A stretch of DNA of 32,672 nt from an uncultured Porphyromonadaceae bacterium (GCA_900550645.1 URTA01000027.1:1-32672); one strand, 5' to 3'. Counted from the first letter of the stretch, positions 22,517 through 31,753 are shown. Translations and numbers: made by a program. The notes: generated by a model not told the origin, from the letters alone.

Positions 22517-23707
22517 ATGGAGCGTATTTATGAGATCTCAAACCGCTTGAAACAGAGCGTCGGAACAGACCATTACCGGTATCTTTACGGCATGGTGGAC
22601 TGGAACGACACCCTCGTCATGCTCAAAGGGGCAAGGGGTGTCGGCAAGACCACGATGATGCTGCAGCGATGCAAGCACGTCGGTGACACTGCGCTGTATG
22701 CGTCGCTTGACCAGTTGTGGTTCAACGACCATACGATAACACAGCTTGCTGACTATCACTACAAGCATGGGGGGACGCACCTTTGTCTTGACGAGGTGCA
22801 TCTGTACCCTCGCCGCAACTGGGAGCAGGAGCTGAAGAACATCCATGACAGCTATCCGGGCTACCGCGTGGTGTTCACCGGCTCGTCGCTGTTGCAGCTT
22901 AACAGCAAGGTCGCCGACCTGTCGCGGCGTGTAGCCGTCTATGAGCTGCGGGGATTGTCGTTTCGCGAATACTTGGAATTTCGCGGCTTGGGCAGGTTTG
23001 ATGCCGTGCCTGTGACAGACATACTCAACCGCCACACGGAAGTGGCGGCGGGAGTGTCAGCGGCAGTGCGTGTCATCGGCGAATTTGAGAAATACCTGCG
23101 CTGCGGCTATTACCCATTCTTCCTAAGCACCTCCGAACTCTCTTACTCGCAGCGTGTCGAGCGGCTCGTTTTGTCGGTCATTGACCTCGACATACCGGCA
23201 GTCGCCGATATTGAGTATGAAACGCAGAACAAGCTGAAGAGGCTGCTGGTGATACTTGCCGAGCAAGTGCCGTTTGTCCCCAACATGACTAAGCTGAGCC
23301 GCGATGTGGGCGTGACGCGCAACCAGCTGACGAAGCTGTTCGGATTGCTTTCGGAGGGGGCGATTCTGCGCTCGCTCTGTTCGGCGGCGACCAAGCCCGA
23401 AAGCGTTGCGAAGCCCTCGAAAATACTGTTCGACAACCCATCGGTGATGCAAGCCTTGGGTGTGTTCCACAAGGTCGGGACTGTCCGTGAGAGTTTCGCA
23501 GCCTCTATGCTTAGTGCAGCCGGCAAGCTGTACGGTGCCGACAGGGGGGGATTCCTGCTCGACAAGGAATATCTCTTTGAGGTCGGCGGCGCAGGCAAGG
23601 GCTTTTCGCAGATAGCGGACAGTCCGAACAGTTATGTGCTGGCGGACAATATCGAGTCGGGAATGGGCAATAAGATTCCGCTGTGGCTTCTTGGTTTCCT
23701 GTATTGA
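22517..23707 (+). CDS. AAA ATPase, AAA_14/DUF4143 type
   Basis: The 396-residue product has Walker A GARGVGKTT (38-46), Walker B THLCLDEVH (87-95) and sensor VVFTGSSLL (118-126). A winged-helix-like stretch (M-T-K-L-S-R-D-V-G-V-T-R-N-Q-L-T-K-L) lies near 257-274. The C-terminal domain (D-K-E-Y-L-F-E-V-G-G-A-G-K) keeps an E and a K but with extra residues between, so catalysis is doubtful. The ATG at 22499 is inside the -7 box, so 22517 is used. The stop is 12 bases before the TatD-family gene, indicating a two-gene operon. Its two-copy palindromic operator differs from those of the other three ATPases. Role unknown. Confidence 0.87.
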   Translation: MERIYEISNRLKQSVGTDHYRYLYGMVDWNDTLVMLKGARGVGKTTMMLQRCKHVGDTALYASLDQLWFNDHTITQLADYHYKHGGTHLCLDEVHLYPRRNWEQELKNIHDSYPGYRVVFTGSSLLQLNSKVADLSRRVAVYELRGLSFREYLEFRGLGRFDAVPVTDILNRHTEVAAGVSAAVRVIGEFEKYLRCGYYPFFLSTSELSYSQRVERLVLSVIDLDIPAVADIEYETQNKLKRLLVILAEQVPFVPNMTKLSRDVGVTRNQLTKLFGLLSEGAILRSLCSAATKPESVAKPSKILFDNPSVMQALGVFHKVGTVRESFAASMLSAAGKLYGADRGGFLLDKEYLFEVGGAGKGFSQIADSPNSYVLADNIESGMGNKIPLWLLGFLY

Positions 23708-23719
23708 CAAATGCTTATT

Positions 23720-24385
23720 ATGCAGATACTTGACATTCATACACATAACGAGCGACGGCAGAGCGTAGTGTCGCTGTCGGCAGTGCAGCTTGCTGCGCAG
23801 TATCAGGACTCGTCAGGAGTGGTTTTGGAGGAGGATATTGCGTATTCAGTGGGGATACATCCGTGGAACACGGCGGCGGACATACCTGACGCGGCGTGGT
23901 CGATGCTCGCTGCCGTGGCGGAAATGCCGCAGGTCGTCGCTGTGGGCGAGGCCGGCATAGACAAGCTGCGCGGCGGCGCGATGTTCCGTCAGCTGCTGAC
24001 GTTCCGCCGTCATGTCGAACTGTCTGAACGGCTTCGTAAGCCGTTGATAATCCACGATGTAAGGGCTAACGACATAATCATCGGGCTTCACCGTGACTTT
24101 AAGCCGTCGATGCCGTGGTGCATACACGGCTTCCGAGGGAAGCCGGCTGTGGCTGAAATGTTCACGCGCCGTGGCATTTACCTGAGTTTCGGTGTGGGCT
24201 TCAACGAGCAGACAGTCAGAGCCGTGCCGCAGGAATACATACTTGCCGAGACTGACGATGCTGATGCCGGCATCGAATCTGTTCTTGCGTCGCTCACTGC
24301 CATACGCGGCGAGGACATGACTCCGGCTGTAGCAGCCAATTCCGCCCGCTTTCTCGGCGGAGTTACGCAAACAGGTCGTCCATGA
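23720..24385 (+). CDS. TatD-family metal-dependent hydrolase
   Basis: The 221-residue product shows family hallmarks: D-I-H-T-H (5-9) for metal binding, S-V-G-I-H-P-W-N, V-A-V-G-E-A-G-I-D with the Glu ligand, P-L-I-I-H-D-V, C-I-H-G-F-R-G and I-L-A-E-T-D-D-A. TatD proteins are DNases or related phosphoesterases. It is shorter than typical TatD (about 260 residues). A start at 23711 is possible but adds only three residues. It follows the ATPase by 12 bases and its 3' end overlaps the convergent ATPase gene by 23 bases. Pairing with an ATPase may be incidental. Confidence 0.85.
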   Translation: MQILDIHTHNERRQSVVSLSAVQLAAQYQDSSGVVLEEDIAYSVGIHPWNTAADIPDAAWSMLAAVAEMPQVVAVGEAGIDKLRGGAMFRQLLTFRRHVELSERLRKPLIIHDVRANDIIIGLHRDFKPSMPWCIHGFRGKPAVAEMFTRRGIYLSFGVGFNEQTVRAVPQEYILAETDDADAGIESVLASLTAIRGEDMTPAVAANSARFLGGVTQTGRP

Positions 24386-25802
24386 CCACTTCTTTCTGGA
24401 CTATTCCGCTGTGCTTGCCGTGAGCGACACCGAATGTCGTCACCATGGTGAGGTGGACTGTCTGTTTCGGGGACAGTGCCGCCTTGAGCGTGTCAATGCG
24501 GCGGCGCAGCCTCATCTCCTCGTCACGGTCAATGGCGTACTGTGTGCTTGCGAATTTCATCTCGCAGAGGTTCACGACATTGTCGTCTCGCGTTATAAGC
24601 AAGTCCACCTGTGCGCCGTCCGTGCCGTCGCTCCCCCTCACGCTCCATGCTGATGCTGCAGACCTTACGCCGCTGATGCCCAGCGAGCGTTTGATTTGCT
24701 CGATATGCTGCCAGCAGACTTCCTCAAAGGCTATGCCGCGCCAGCTGCGCAGGGTGTCTGAGGTGATGTTGTCGCCCATGAAGCCCGTTTCTTGCCGGTT
24801 GGCTTCCACATACTTCAGCCAGAACAGGCAGAAGTTGTCCATAAGCTTGTAGCCTTGCCAGTTCTTGGGCTTGCCGAAAGGGTTGTATCGGATTATGAAG
24901 TCGCTTTCTGCCAAAGCTGCGAGCGAGTACGTAAGCCCTCCGCCAAGCGGTATGCCGGTGTGTGCGCTGATTTCCTCGCGAGTGAAGCCGGAGTGCCGTG
25001 TTGCCAGCAGTCGGACTATTTTCTTGCAGTCCTCCGGGTCGGAGAATATGGCGGCAAACAGCCGGTTGAACTCGTCGTGCAGCCGAGGGTTTGCTCCGAA
25101 AAGTATGTTGTCAGCGTTCTGCGCGAAGCTCAGTCCGCGTTGGAAATACCCAAGGTAATAGGGTATGCCTCCAAACACCATGTAGCTTTGCAGTATGTCG
25201 TAGCGGCTCATCTCGATGCCCTCGTGGGCAAAGTATTCCTCACATTCATGCAATGTAAACGGCGACAGCTTGATTTCGGCGGTCAGCCGTCCGTACAGCC
25301 CCCCTTTGCTGCGCGACAGATTGCCCAGCATCCATGATGTGGCACTGCCGCAGACGATGAGCATAATGTTGTCGCGGCCGCTGCACCAGCCGTTCCAAAA
25401 GCTTTCGAAGGCTGGCAGAAAACCTGACCGGGGAGTGTCCATCCATGGCAGTTCATCGATGAATACGATTTGGCGGCTGCCGTTGTCGAGGCTCTGCAAC
25501 AGCTGTTCGAGCATGAAGAACGCTTCCATCCACGTTTTGGGCGGTTTTACCCCCTCAAGGCCGTGGTTGAGCATGGAGTAATAGAAACTGTCCAGCTGCG
25601 TTTTCAGGCGGCTTTGCGTCCCTTGGTTGACAGGCGACACACCGGTATGCTGGAATGTTATCCGCCCTTTCATCGCCTGTTTGACGAGGAAAGTCTTGCC
25701 TACGCGCCGTCTGCCGTATACGGCGACAAACTCTGCGTGGTCGCTGCTGTACAGCCTTTCGAGTTCCGCAATCTCCTTTTTCCTGCCTGCCAATGCACCC
25801 AT
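24363..25802 (-). CDS. Archaeal-type AAA ATPase with DUF234 nuclease-like domain
   Basis: The 479-residue product has Walker A YGRRRVGKTF (29-38), Walker B QIVFIDELPW (111-120) and sensor VCGSATSWM (140-148), a winged-helix segment (G-F-T-R-E-E-I-S-A-H-T-G-I-P) and a C-terminal Q-V-D-L-L-I-T-R-D-D-N-V-V-N-L-C-E-M-K-F-A, with the D...E-x-K of PD-(D/E)XK nucleases intact, as in the DUF234 domain. This is the COG1672 type, distinct from the DUF4143 type of the other three. The start at 25802 follows TACCTTTGC by ~20 bases. The 3' end overlaps the TatD gene by 23 bases. Alternating operator motifs cover the promoter. Confidence 0.88.
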   Translation of the reverse strand: MGALAGRKKEIAELERLYSSDHAEFVAVYGRRRVGKTFLVKQAMKGRITFQHTGVSPVNQGTQSRLKTQLDSFYYSMLNHGLEGVKPPKTWMEAFFMLEQLLQSLDNGSRQIVFIDELPWMDTPRSGFLPAFESFWNGWCSGRDNIMLIVCGSATSWMLGNLSRSKGGLYGRLTAEIKLSPFTLHECEEYFAHEGIEMSRYDILQSYMVFGGIPYYLGYFQRGLSFAQNADNILFGANPRLHDEFNRLFAAIFSDPEDCKKIVRLLATRHSGFTREEISAHTGIPLGGGLTYSLAALAESDFIIRYNPFGKPKNWQGYKLMDNFCLFWLKYVEANRQETGFMGDNITSDTLRSWRGIAFEEVCWQHIEQIKRSLGISGVRSAASAWSVRGSDGTDGAQVDLLITRDDNVVNLCEMKFASTQYAIDRDEEMRLRRRIDTLKAALSPKQTVHLTMVTTFGVAHGKHSGIVQKEVVMDDLFA

Positions 25803-25811
25803 GATGTCGTC

Positions 25812-25911
25812 TTATTTTGCCGCAAAGGTATATAAAAAAGCAGTTGCGGCAAAATAAACGGGTGTTTATTCTGCCGCGAATGGGTGTTTTGTGTCGTTTG
25901 CGGCAGGATAA
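25812..25911 (-). promoter_or_regulatory. Promoter with four alternating operator motifs
   Basis: The motif TTATTTTGCCGCAA occurs at 25812-25825, inverted at 25844-25857, again at 25866-25879 (C for T, GA at the end) and inverted at 25898-25911. Copies of the same orientation are exactly 54 bp apart; centres are 32, 22 and 32 bp apart. The minus-strand -7 box TACCTTTGC (25822-25830) and -33 TTTG (25850-25853, 19-base spacer) are both inside motifs. Confidence 0.85.
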
Positions 25912-25950
25912 GCACGAAACCCAGCTCTGCCAGCGCAATGACAGCTATGG

Positions 25951-28335
25951 TTATGCCTCCTTGGAGGTCTTTGTTGTCTTTGCGGTTTTTGTCGCAGTTT
26001 TGGGGGCAGCGGCAGCGCGGCGGCGTGGACGTGCCGGAGCTTCGTCCTGAGCCTTCATGATAGCCTGAACTTCCTCCACTGTGAGCGCGGCGGCATCCTG
26101 TCCCTTGGGTATCTTGTAGTTGACAGCCTTTTTTGCTCCCTCCTTGCGGCAGGCGATGTACGGACCGAAGCGGCCGTTCAGAACCTCGACGCCGGGGAGT
26201 TCGTCAAACGACTTGATATGCTTGTTTTTGTCAGCCTCGCGCTTGTCCTCGATGAGTTTCACGGCCTCTTCGAGGGTGATAGCCTGCGGGGTCAGCTCCT
26301 TTGGTATGGAGACGAAAGCCTTGTCGTGGCGCACATACGGGCCGAAGCGGCCTATGGCTGCGGTGACAGTCTTGCCCTCATATTCACCGAGCGTGCGAGG
26401 CAGCTCGAACAGCTTCAACGCTTCCTCGAGCGTGATGGTCTGCATGCTCTGTCCCTTCAGCATGCCGGCAAACAGCGGCTTCTCCTCGTCGCCGGTCTCG
26501 CCTATCTGCACCATGGGGCCGTAGCGGCCTATCTTGACCGATACCGGGCGGCCGCTCTTCGGGTCGATGCCCAGGCGACGCTCGCCCACCTTGCGGTCCG
26601 TACGCATCGAGTTTATCTTCTCGATGTCGGGGTGGAAGCTGGAGTAGAAGTCTTTCAGCTCGTTTTGCCAGTCCAGTTTCCCCTGAGAAATTTCGTCAAA
26701 CTTCTCCTCGACATGCGCTGTGAAATTGTAGTCGAGTATGTCTGGGAAATACACCGTGAGGAAGTCGTTGACCACCACGCCTACGTCTGTGGGCACGAGC
26801 TTGCCCTTGTTGCTGCCGGTATTTTCGGAGAGCGTCTGCTCAGATATTTCGGCAGAGGGGGGAGTGAGTGTCAGCACCTCGTATGGGCGGGGAGTGCCTT
26901 CCTTTGAGCCTCGTTCCACATAGCCGCGTGTCTGTATGGTTGAAATGATAGCGGAGTATGTAGACGGGCGGCCGATGCCGATATCCTCCATTTTCTTTGT
27001 CAGTGCCGTTTCGTCATATCGTGCCGGAGCCTGTGTGAACCGCTGTGTGGCTGTCATCTCGACCGGGGCAAGAGTGTCGCCCTGCGCTAGCGGCGGCAGC
27101 ACTGTGTTTTTTGTGTTGTCATTGGTGGCATATACCTTCAGGAAGCCGTCGAACAGTGTCACCTTCCCCTCGAGGTCAAACTCCTCCTGGCGGCCGTCAA
27201 TGCTTACGGTCATGTTTGTCTTCTCGAAGACTGCGTCTCCCATCTGCGAGGCGAGTGTGCGTTTGCGTATCAGGTCGTAGAGACGTTTCTCAGCCTGTGT
27301 ACCGTCGATGGTCTCCTTGGCGATGTATGCCGGGCGTATGGCCTCGTGAGCCTCCTGTGCGCCTTTCGACTTGGTGTGGTAACGGCGTGTGTGCAGGTAT
27401 TTGTCGCCCCACGACGATGTTATGGTATCGGCAATGTCCTTGAGCGCGAGTTCGGAGAGGTTGAGCGAGTCGGTACGCATATATGTGATGTGTCCTGCCT
27501 CGTACAGCTTCTGCGCCACCGACATGACCTGCGCCACCGACATGCCGAGACGGCGCGAAGCCTCCTGTAGCAGGGTCGAAGTCGTGAATGGAGCTGCGGG
27601 TGAGCGTTTCAACGGCTTGGTTTCCACGCTCGTCACGGTGTACTGTGTGAGCGTGGCGCAATGCGACAGCAATGCGCGGGCCTCCTCTTTGTTGTCGAGG
27701 CGGCGGTTCAGTTCGCCGCTCATCTCCTCGCCGCTGCGCGGGTCGGCAAACACGGCGTTGACGCGGTAGAACGGTTCGGGCTTGAACGCAAGCACCTCTT
27801 TTTCGCGCTCGCATACCAGCCTTACAGCCACGCTCTGCACACGTCCGGCAGACAGGGCCGGCTTGATCTTGCGCCACAGTACCGGACTGAGTTCGAAGCC
27901 TACCATGCGGTCAATTACGCGGCGTGCCTGCTGCGCGTTGACGCGGTCGATGTCGATGCCTCGCGGATTTTTGATAGACTCCAGGACCGCCGGCGGGGTA
28001 ATCTCATGGAATACAATGCGCCGCGAGTTTTCGGGGGTCAGTCCCAGCACCTCATACAGATGCCAGGCGATGGCCTCTCCCTCGCGGTCATCATCGGCTG
28101 CAATCCACACCATGTCGGCTGAAGAGACAGCCTCTTTCAGCTGACGCACGAGGTCTTTTTTGTCTGCCGGTATCTCATATTGCGGCGCGAAGTCGTGGTC
28201 CACATCTATGCTGAAATCTTTCTTGCGCAGATCGCGGATATGTCCGTAGCTCGACATTACTTTATAGTCCTTGCCGAGAATTTCCCCAAGCTTCTTTATT
28301 TTGTTGGGGGACTCTACTATGACCAGATTTTTCAT
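25951..28335 (-). CDS. topA: DNA topoisomerase I
   Basis: A type IA topoisomerase that relaxes negative supercoils. The 794-residue product has the Toprim domain with Glu8 (V-I-V-E-S-P) and D-D-D at 81-83, L-S-A-G-R-V-Q-S near 161-168 and the active-site Tyr285 in I-T-Y-M-R-T-D-S. The C-terminus lacks four-cysteine zinc fingers; it has C-terminal repeats with G-R-Y-G-P, G-R-F-G-P-Y-V and G-R-F-G-P-Y-I, then a Lys/Ala/Thr tail (from about 770) probably for DNA binding. This is usual in Bacteroidota. It has its own promoter (28413-28444) and is downstream of no other gene on its strand. Confidence 0.95.
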   Translation of the reverse strand: MKNLVIVESPNKIKKLGEILGKDYKVMSSYGHIRDLRKKDFSIDVDHDFAPQYEIPADKKDLVRQLKEAVSSADMVWIAADDDREGEAIAWHLYEVLGLTPENSRRIVFHEITPPAVLESIKNPRGIDIDRVNAQQARRVIDRMVGFELSPVLWRKIKPALSAGRVQSVAVRLVCEREKEVLAFKPEPFYRVNAVFADPRSGEEMSGELNRRLDNKEEARALLSHCATLTQYTVTSVETKPLKRSPAAPFTTSTLLQEASRRLGMSVAQVMSVAQKLYEAGHITYMRTDSLNLSELALKDIADTITSSWGDKYLHTRRYHTKSKGAQEAHEAIRPAYIAKETIDGTQAEKRLYDLIRKRTLASQMGDAVFEKTNMTVSIDGRQEEFDLEGKVTLFDGFLKVYATNDNTKNTVLPPLAQGDTLAPVEMTATQRFTQAPARYDETALTKKMEDIGIGRPSTYSAIISTIQTRGYVERGSKEGTPRPYEVLTLTPPSAEISEQTLSENTGSNKGKLVPTDVGVVVNDFLTVYFPDILDYNFTAHVEEKFDEISQGKLDWQNELKDFYSSFHPDIEKINSMRTDRKVGERRLGIDPKSGRPVSVKIGRYGPMVQIGETGDEEKPLFAGMLKGQSMQTITLEEALKLFELPRTLGEYEGKTVTAAIGRFGPYVRHDKAFVSIPKELTPQAITLEEAVKLIEDKREADKNKHIKSFDELPGVEVLNGRFGPYIACRKEGAKKAVNYKIPKGQDAAALTVEEVQAIMKAQDEAPARPRRRAAAAPKTATKTAKTTKTSKEA

Positions 28336-28412
28336 AAATAACTGTTACGCATATCGATGCCGGGGAACGGTGTGCCTGTTTCCCGGCTCGGGGCTGCCGG
28401 TTGAAATTCGGC

Positions 28413-28444
28413 GCAAAATTACAAAATTTCCGCGACTGACCAAA
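28413..28444 (-). promoter_or_regulatory. Promoter of topA
   Basis: Minus-strand TTTG (28441-28444), 19-base spacer and TAATTTTGC (28413-28421). The leader would be about 70 bases. Confidence 0.75.
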
Positions 28445-28493
28445 ACACCGCCGGTTTCGTTGCCTTACATATTTTATATGTGCAGCAACAAAA

Positions 28494-28522
28494 GAGAGGG
28501 TGCGCAGTCGGCGCACCCTCTC
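28494..28522 (-). terminator. Terminator of the adhesin-like gene
   Basis: Perfect 12-bp arms GAGAGGGTGCGC (28494-28505) and GCGCACCCTCTC (28511-28522) with a five-base loop; on the minus strand TTTTGTTGC follows. It lies 25 bases after the stop of the gene at 28547. Confidence 0.88.
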
Positions 28523-28546
28523 GTCGTTACGGGGATTGTTCGGGGA

Positions 28547-31500
28547 TTATTTCACTACCTTGAGGGCGATGCGGCGGCCGTCGAGGTTGCCGCTGACGAT
28601 GTATACGCCGGCTGCAAGCTGCGACAGGTCTACGCTGTCTGTTGCCTCATAGTGGCGGATTACCTGTCCTGCTGCCGTGGCGAGTGTGATGTCGCGTGCG
28701 CCGGCGGGGATGAGGACTGCATTGCCCATGAGGGTCATGCCTCCGTCTGCTGCCACCTCATTAACACCCGTTTCCGGGTCGAGGATGAAGCGGAAGTCGC
28801 AGATATAGCCTTCGCCCTGTGTCGAAGCGTGGAATCCGGCTGTGATGTTGCCGGCGGGGAACTCGATGCGCTCGTTCTCGTCGGTAGTCGCGTCGCCGTC
28901 AGACTGCGATGCGCCCGGCTCAACGGCTGTCAGCTTGAACTGAACGGGCTCTGCTGTGTTCTTCGGAGTGTCGCAGGTTATCGAGCCGAGGTTGAAGAAC
29001 ATAAGTTCAGGATCGGTCTCTGTGCCGAGGTAAACATCGACTGTGTAGGGATCGTTGCTGCCGTAGTTGTACGGACGTACCTCGAGTATGTACTTCTTGC
29101 CGACCTCTGTGAAGATAGGCGGAGAGATGAGCCATGCGTCAGGCACTTTCGAGTAAGAGGTTATGCTGGCGTTGTTAGAACCCTTGGTCCAGCCGTTTGC
29201 GCCTGTGGTGGCATTGTTGAATGCTGTCCAGTCGTTGAAGTTCTCAGGCTCGTAGGGTACTTCGAGACCGCCGCCGATCCAGGGACTTGCAACCTCTGCA
29301 TGGCCGGAAGCCAGGGTGTTCTCACCGTTGTACAGCTTGACAGTGTATGTGTACACGCCCGGTGAGGGAACTGCAGTGTCGATGTACTCGGTAGAGCTGC
29401 CTGCGATGATGTCCTCGGTGACGGTGGTGATAAGCTCGCCGTTGCGGAGGATTTCAGCCTTGGTGATGGTCGGTCTCAGGTCGGGAATGTTGCAGGTCGT
29501 CGGGTTGATCCAGTAGATGGTTGCCTTGAGCGAGAGGTCGCTGGCAGGCTCAACGCTGAGGTCTGTAGCTGCAGCGGGGATGACGGGCTGCTCGGCGATA
29601 GCTATCTTGGTGAGGACGATGTCGCTGCACTTGCCGATAGCCTCGTTGGCGAGGACTGCAAACTTGTACTTGCCGGCAGTGGTGACGGGTATGTACAGGT
29701 CTTTGTTGCTCATCACGTAGCCGGTCATGGTCAGCTTCTGGCGGTTGATGACCTCATAGTTGGCGTCATTGTTGGCCACGAGGCCGAAGTAGAGGGGATA
29801 GTTGCTTGAACCGCCCTTGACGTTGACAGTCACCTTGTAGTAGCCCTCTGTGAGGTCGAACGGAGCTGTCATCAGCACGTCGTTGAGAGTGACGTAATCG
29901 TCGTCGGCAGTCGGAGTGGCGAGTGTCGCGCCTGAAGTGGAGACTGTCCATGTGGTCTCGCCCTCTGCTTTCGGCTTGACAGTCCAGAGAGCGTGCAGCT
30001 TGCTGTCAGAGAAGTCGCAGGAGTAGGGGAGCGCCTGTGTCGGGTCGCCCATCCAGGGAGTGTAGACAGAAGCGGGGTTCTCGCAAGCGTTGGAATCGAT
30101 GTAAGGCACGATGGTTATCTCATGCACGCCCGGGATCGCGATTTCGACAGGTTCCGTAACATTGATGCCCGGTGAGCAGTAAAAGCCGCCGTAGAGGGTG
30201 GTTTCGCGTGTGCCGTCAACCCATATCTCAACCCTGCTGAGGTCGGCTGTCAGGGTTTCGCCGGTGTTGTCCTCTGTCGGGTTGGTCCATGAGATGTTGA
30301 CAGTGTTGCCCTCGCCGAGGGTAGCTGTGAGGTTGGTCACAGGCTGCGGCTTTGACACTGCGTGATCCACGGTCATGGTATAAATCTTGAAGTCGTTTGA
30401 CTTCGTGTTGCCTGATGCGTGGATAGCCAGGTTGTAAGTGCCCGGTTCAGTGACTTCGAAGTACAGCTTGTATTCCTTCTGCGAGTAGCCGACAGTCGGG
30501 TATGTGCCGACCTTGGTTGCTTCGGGGTAGCTCTCTATGGTAGTGCCGGAGCCGAGGTGCAGGTCGAATACAGACTCGTTGCTGTCGGCATACGACATGC
30601 TGGTGGTGATGACGTATTTGCCGGCGGTGTCAAACACCATCGGCGGCAGTATCAGCCAGTTGTCAAATACCTTGTTGTACGCGCCGCCCAGCTTAATGTA
30701 GTTCGCGCTGTAGGTGCTGGTGTACAGGCTCCAGTTGTAGCTGTCTGAGATGGTAGCGTCTGCACCCTTGATAGCAACGAAGAGTGTGGCAAAGTCATCC
30801 TTTGTCATTTCTGTGATGCTGGCATCGTAAGGCATCGGGCTTGCAACGAGCGGGCCGATGTATGACGAGTTGACCGAGGCGCGTGCGCTGCGAGTGCCTC
30901 TTACTTCCACTTCGACTTCATACAGGTGCTTGCCTGTGGTCAGTCCGCTGTCGGCATTGTCTGTCCATGTTGTCGCGTCGCCGCCGAGGGTCTGTACAAG
31001 GGCGTTGTCGCGGTAGATGTAGACATTGCTTACAGTGTCACCTTCGCCAAACGCTACTCCGTCGGAGTCTGTCGTGGGCAGCGTCCATGTCAGGGTTGCC
31101 TCGAGAGCGCGGTTTGCGCCCGGAGTTACGGTGAAGTCGGACACCGTGGCTGGGGTGAAAGCGTTGAACGCCACCTCGAAGCCGGTCAGCATGATGTTCA
31201 GTTTGTCCTTCTCAGAGTAGGCATAGAACCCGAAATGGTAGTCGCCGCTCTCTGTGGGGATGAAGATGTACGCATCCTTGGTCCAGTTCGATGTATAGGA
31301 CTGGTTGTAGTCTGCGATGAGGGTGCCGGCAGCAAGGCTTTCGGGCGTTGAGCCGGTGGAGGCGTAAAGGGAGAAATTCTCCTTGAAGGAAGAGCCTCCC
31401 TCTTTATGCCAGAACTTGACCTTGTACTCAGTCCCGGCCGTCAGCGTGACAGCGGGCGAGATGATCCAGTCGTTGGCGGCGTTGGTGCTGTGGTAGGGGT

Positions 31501-31693
31501 ACTTGACACCCTGGTCATAGCCCGTGCCGGTAAAGCTGCTTGTCGCTACAGCCCATGTTTTGCCGTCATTGTTGACATCCACGATCGTCCATTCGCTGTC
31601 GGTCATGTCCGAGGCGTAGGGGACGGCCTTGGCCTGTGCCAGTGTCGCGAGCGACAACAGGCCGGCGCTGATCAGAAGAGAAATTCTTTTCAT
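28547..31693 (-). CDS. Large secreted adhesin-like protein with T9SS sorting domain
   Basis: From 31693 the product has 1048 residues: signal peptide MKRISLLISAGLLSLATLAQA; repeated 'choice-of-anchor J'/cleaved-adhesin modules (N-D-W-I-I-S-P-A-V-T-L near 90, D-N-W-L-I-L-P-P-M-V-F, D-A-W-L-I-S-P-P-I-F) alternating with fibronectin-III-like linkers (V-T-N-L-T-A-T-L, V-S-D-F-T-V-T-P, A-T-D-L-S-V-E-P); and a C-terminal A-A-G-V-Y-I-V-S-G-N-L-D-G-R-R-I-A-L-K-V-V-K sorting domain. Such modules are found in Porphyromonas gingipain/hemagglutinin-type proteins and bind host or carbohydrate ligands. The ATG at 31813 would precede the promoter and 40 atypical residues, so 31693 is chosen. Export by type IX secretion is expected; ligand unknown. 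Confidence 0.88.
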   Translation of the reverse strand: MKRISLLISAGLLSLATLAQAKAVPYASDMTDSEWTIVDVNNDGKTWAVATSSFTGTGYDQGVKYPYHSTNAANDWIISPAVTLTAGTEYKVKFWHKEGGSSFKENFSLYASTGSTPESLAAGTLIADYNQSYTSNWTKDAYIFIPTESGDYHFGFYAYSEKDKLNIMLTGFEVAFNAFTPATVSDFTVTPGANRALEATLTWTLPTTDSDGVAFGEGDTVSNVYIYRDNALVQTLGGDATTWTDNADSGLTTGKHLYEVEVEVRGTRSARASVNSSYIGPLVASPMPYDASITEMTKDDFATLFVAIKGADATISDSYNWSLYTSTYSANYIKLGGAYNKVFDNWLILPPMVFDTAGKYVITTSMSYADSNESVFDLHLGSGTTIESYPEATKVGTYPTVGYSQKEYKLYFEVTEPGTYNLAIHASGNTKSNDFKIYTMTVDHAVSKPQPVTNLTATLGEGNTVNISWTNPTEDNTGETLTADLSRVEIWVDGTRETTLYGGFYCSPGINVTEPVEIAIPGVHEITIVPYIDSNACENPASVYTPWMGDPTQALPYSCDFSDSKLHALWTVKPKAEGETTWTVSTSGATLATPTADDDYVTLNDVLMTAPFDLTEGYYKVTVNVKGGSSNYPLYFGLVANNDANYEVINRQKLTMTGYVMSNKDLYIPVTTAGKYKFAVLANEAIGKCSDIVLTKIAIAEQPVIPAAATDLSVEPASDLSLKATIYWINPTTCNIPDLRPTITKAEILRNGELITTVTEDIIAGSSTEYIDTAVPSPGVYTYTVKLYNGENTLASGHAEVASPWIGGGLEVPYEPENFNDWTAFNNATTGANGWTKGSNNASITSYSKVPDAWLISPPIFTEVGKKYILEVRPYNYGSNDPYTVDVYLGTETDPELMFFNLGSITCDTPKNTAEPVQFKLTAVEPGASQSDGDATTDENERIEFPAGNITAGFHASTQGEGYICDFRFILDPETGVNEVAADGGMTLMGNAVLIPAGARDITLATAAGQVIRHYEATDSVDLSQLAAGVYIVSGNLDGRRIALKVVK

Positions 31694-31720
31694 AAAAAAG
31701 GATTTTGGTGTTAGCAATGA

Positions 31721-31753
31721 GCAAAAGTACTCCTTTTCTGCCAAAACTGCAAA
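31721..31753 (-). promoter_or_regulatory. Promoter of the adhesin-like gene
   Basis: Minus-strand TTTG (31750-31753), 20-base spacer and TACTTTTGC (31721-31729), about 28 bases upstream of the ATG at 31693. Confidence 0.8.
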
